A DNA stretch of 14,014 nucleotides. It comes from Acidiferrobacterales bacterium. Its GTDB lineage: Bacteria; Pseudomonadota; Gammaproteobacteria; Acidiferrobacterales; Sulfurifustaceae. Position 1 is the first letter of the stretch. Each line of letters starts with the position of its first letter. Both the position numbers and the translations under genes were made by a program. This document shows positions 13,875 through 14,014 of this stretch, piece after piece. The stretch covers positions 1 to 14,014 of the forward strand of contig WGFP01000153.1 of assembly GCA_015492195.1 (NCBI GenBank), in the 5' to 3' direction. A model generated the notes under the pieces. The model searched no databases. It saw only the letters and a program-made list of their open reading frames with translations, and was not told where the DNA came from.

Positions 13875-13922
13875 CTACCATCGCCGGCCGGCGTTTCTCC
13901 ATTTCAAGATACTGTGTCTCAT
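13875..13922 (-). CDS. Possible trp leader peptide
   Basis: A 15-codon frame in the gph-trpE gap, MRHSILKWRNAGRRW, has two Trp codons, one directly before the stop. After it the minus strand offers alternative pairings: GGCGA with TCGCC, GATGG with CCATC, and a weak TCGC with GCGA followed by six T residues (near 13846). That layout could serve attenuation. Against it: no tandem Trp codons, a poor ribosome site, a terminator stem of only 4 bp, and the second Trp codon inside the pairing segment. Treat as a hypothesis. Confidence 0.25.
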   Translation of the reverse strand: MRHSILKWRNAGRRW

Positions 13923-13930
13923 TGGTGTCT

Positions 13931-14014
13931 TCAGGAATACAGTCTCACGTATTGCGGCAGCTCCGTGAGCGAGTCGATAACCGCATCCGGGTGCTGCGCA
14001 CGAATATCGTGCCC
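13931..14014 (-). CDS. gph: Phosphoglycolate phosphatase, C-terminal end (partial)
   Basis: The window edge cuts this gene; the last 27 residues and the TGA (13933-13931) are present. The visible sequence, GHDIRAQHPDAVIDSLTELP and onward, matches the end of HAD-family phosphoglycolate phosphatases, where the GYNHG...PD..I.SL.EL pattern closes the protein. Position just upstream of trpE in the same direction is the common proteobacterial order and supports the call. The enzyme would hydrolyse 2-phosphoglycolate to glycolate, the substrate line of the GlcF-like protein at 973-2286. Catalytic residues are outside the window. Confidence 0.8.
   Translation of the reverse strand, partial: GHDIRAQHPDAVIDSLTELPQYVRLYS

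Overview
The window reads as chromosomal DNA of an aerobic or facultatively aerobic proteobacterium, most likely a gammaproteobacterium. The support is a Coq7-type ubiquinone hydroxylase, a phosphoglycolate phosphatase (gph) directly upstream of trpE followed by trpG, trpD and trpC (an order typical of gamma- and betaproteobacteria), and a GlcF-like glycolate oxidase subunit. Species cannot be told from the sequence alone.

Layout, left to right. Positions 1-575 hold no protein gene I can support. They contain a palindromic heptad repeat and, on the minus strand, what looks like a complete small-RNA unit (strong promoter, C-rich single-stranded stretch, rho-independent terminator). At 576-3474 are a thioredoxin-fold [2Fe-2S] ferredoxin (minus), a GlcF-like FeS protein (plus), coq7 (plus) and the end of a minus-strand operon. 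That operon, osmC-like, DUF885 metallopeptidase, VOC protein (5562 down to 3073), is tightly coupled by overlapping start and stop codons. At 5719-7803 is a TPR protein with an O-GlcNAc-transferase-type catalytic domain (plus), meeting tail to tail an AT-rich FkbM methyltransferase gene (minus). That gene is the last of the minus-strand block gph (partial) - trpE - GxxExxY - trpG - trpD - trpC - fkbM.

The trp genes cover the first steps of tryptophan synthesis: TrpE/TrpG make anthranilate from chorismate and glutamine, TrpD adds phosphoribose, and TrpC closes the indole ring. gph and the GlcF-like protein both belong to glycolate metabolism (phosphoglycolate to glycolate to glyoxylate), although they lie at opposite ends of the window.

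The most unusual feature is a set of six intergenic elements with one design: two inverted arms, each built of several degenerate 7- or 8-base units, around a short core. Three families with unrelated unit sequences are present: CAAGTNN-like (three copies), ACGCAAAG-like (two copies, both splitting the trp operon) and AAAGAGA-like (one copy). They sit exactly at gene junctions and supply stop codons, an apparent start codon and one Shine-Dalgarno sequence. In the trp operon one copy carries a GxxExxY nuclease-like gene between its arms and the other is empty, which suggests a cargo-bearing and a cargo-less form of one mobile element.
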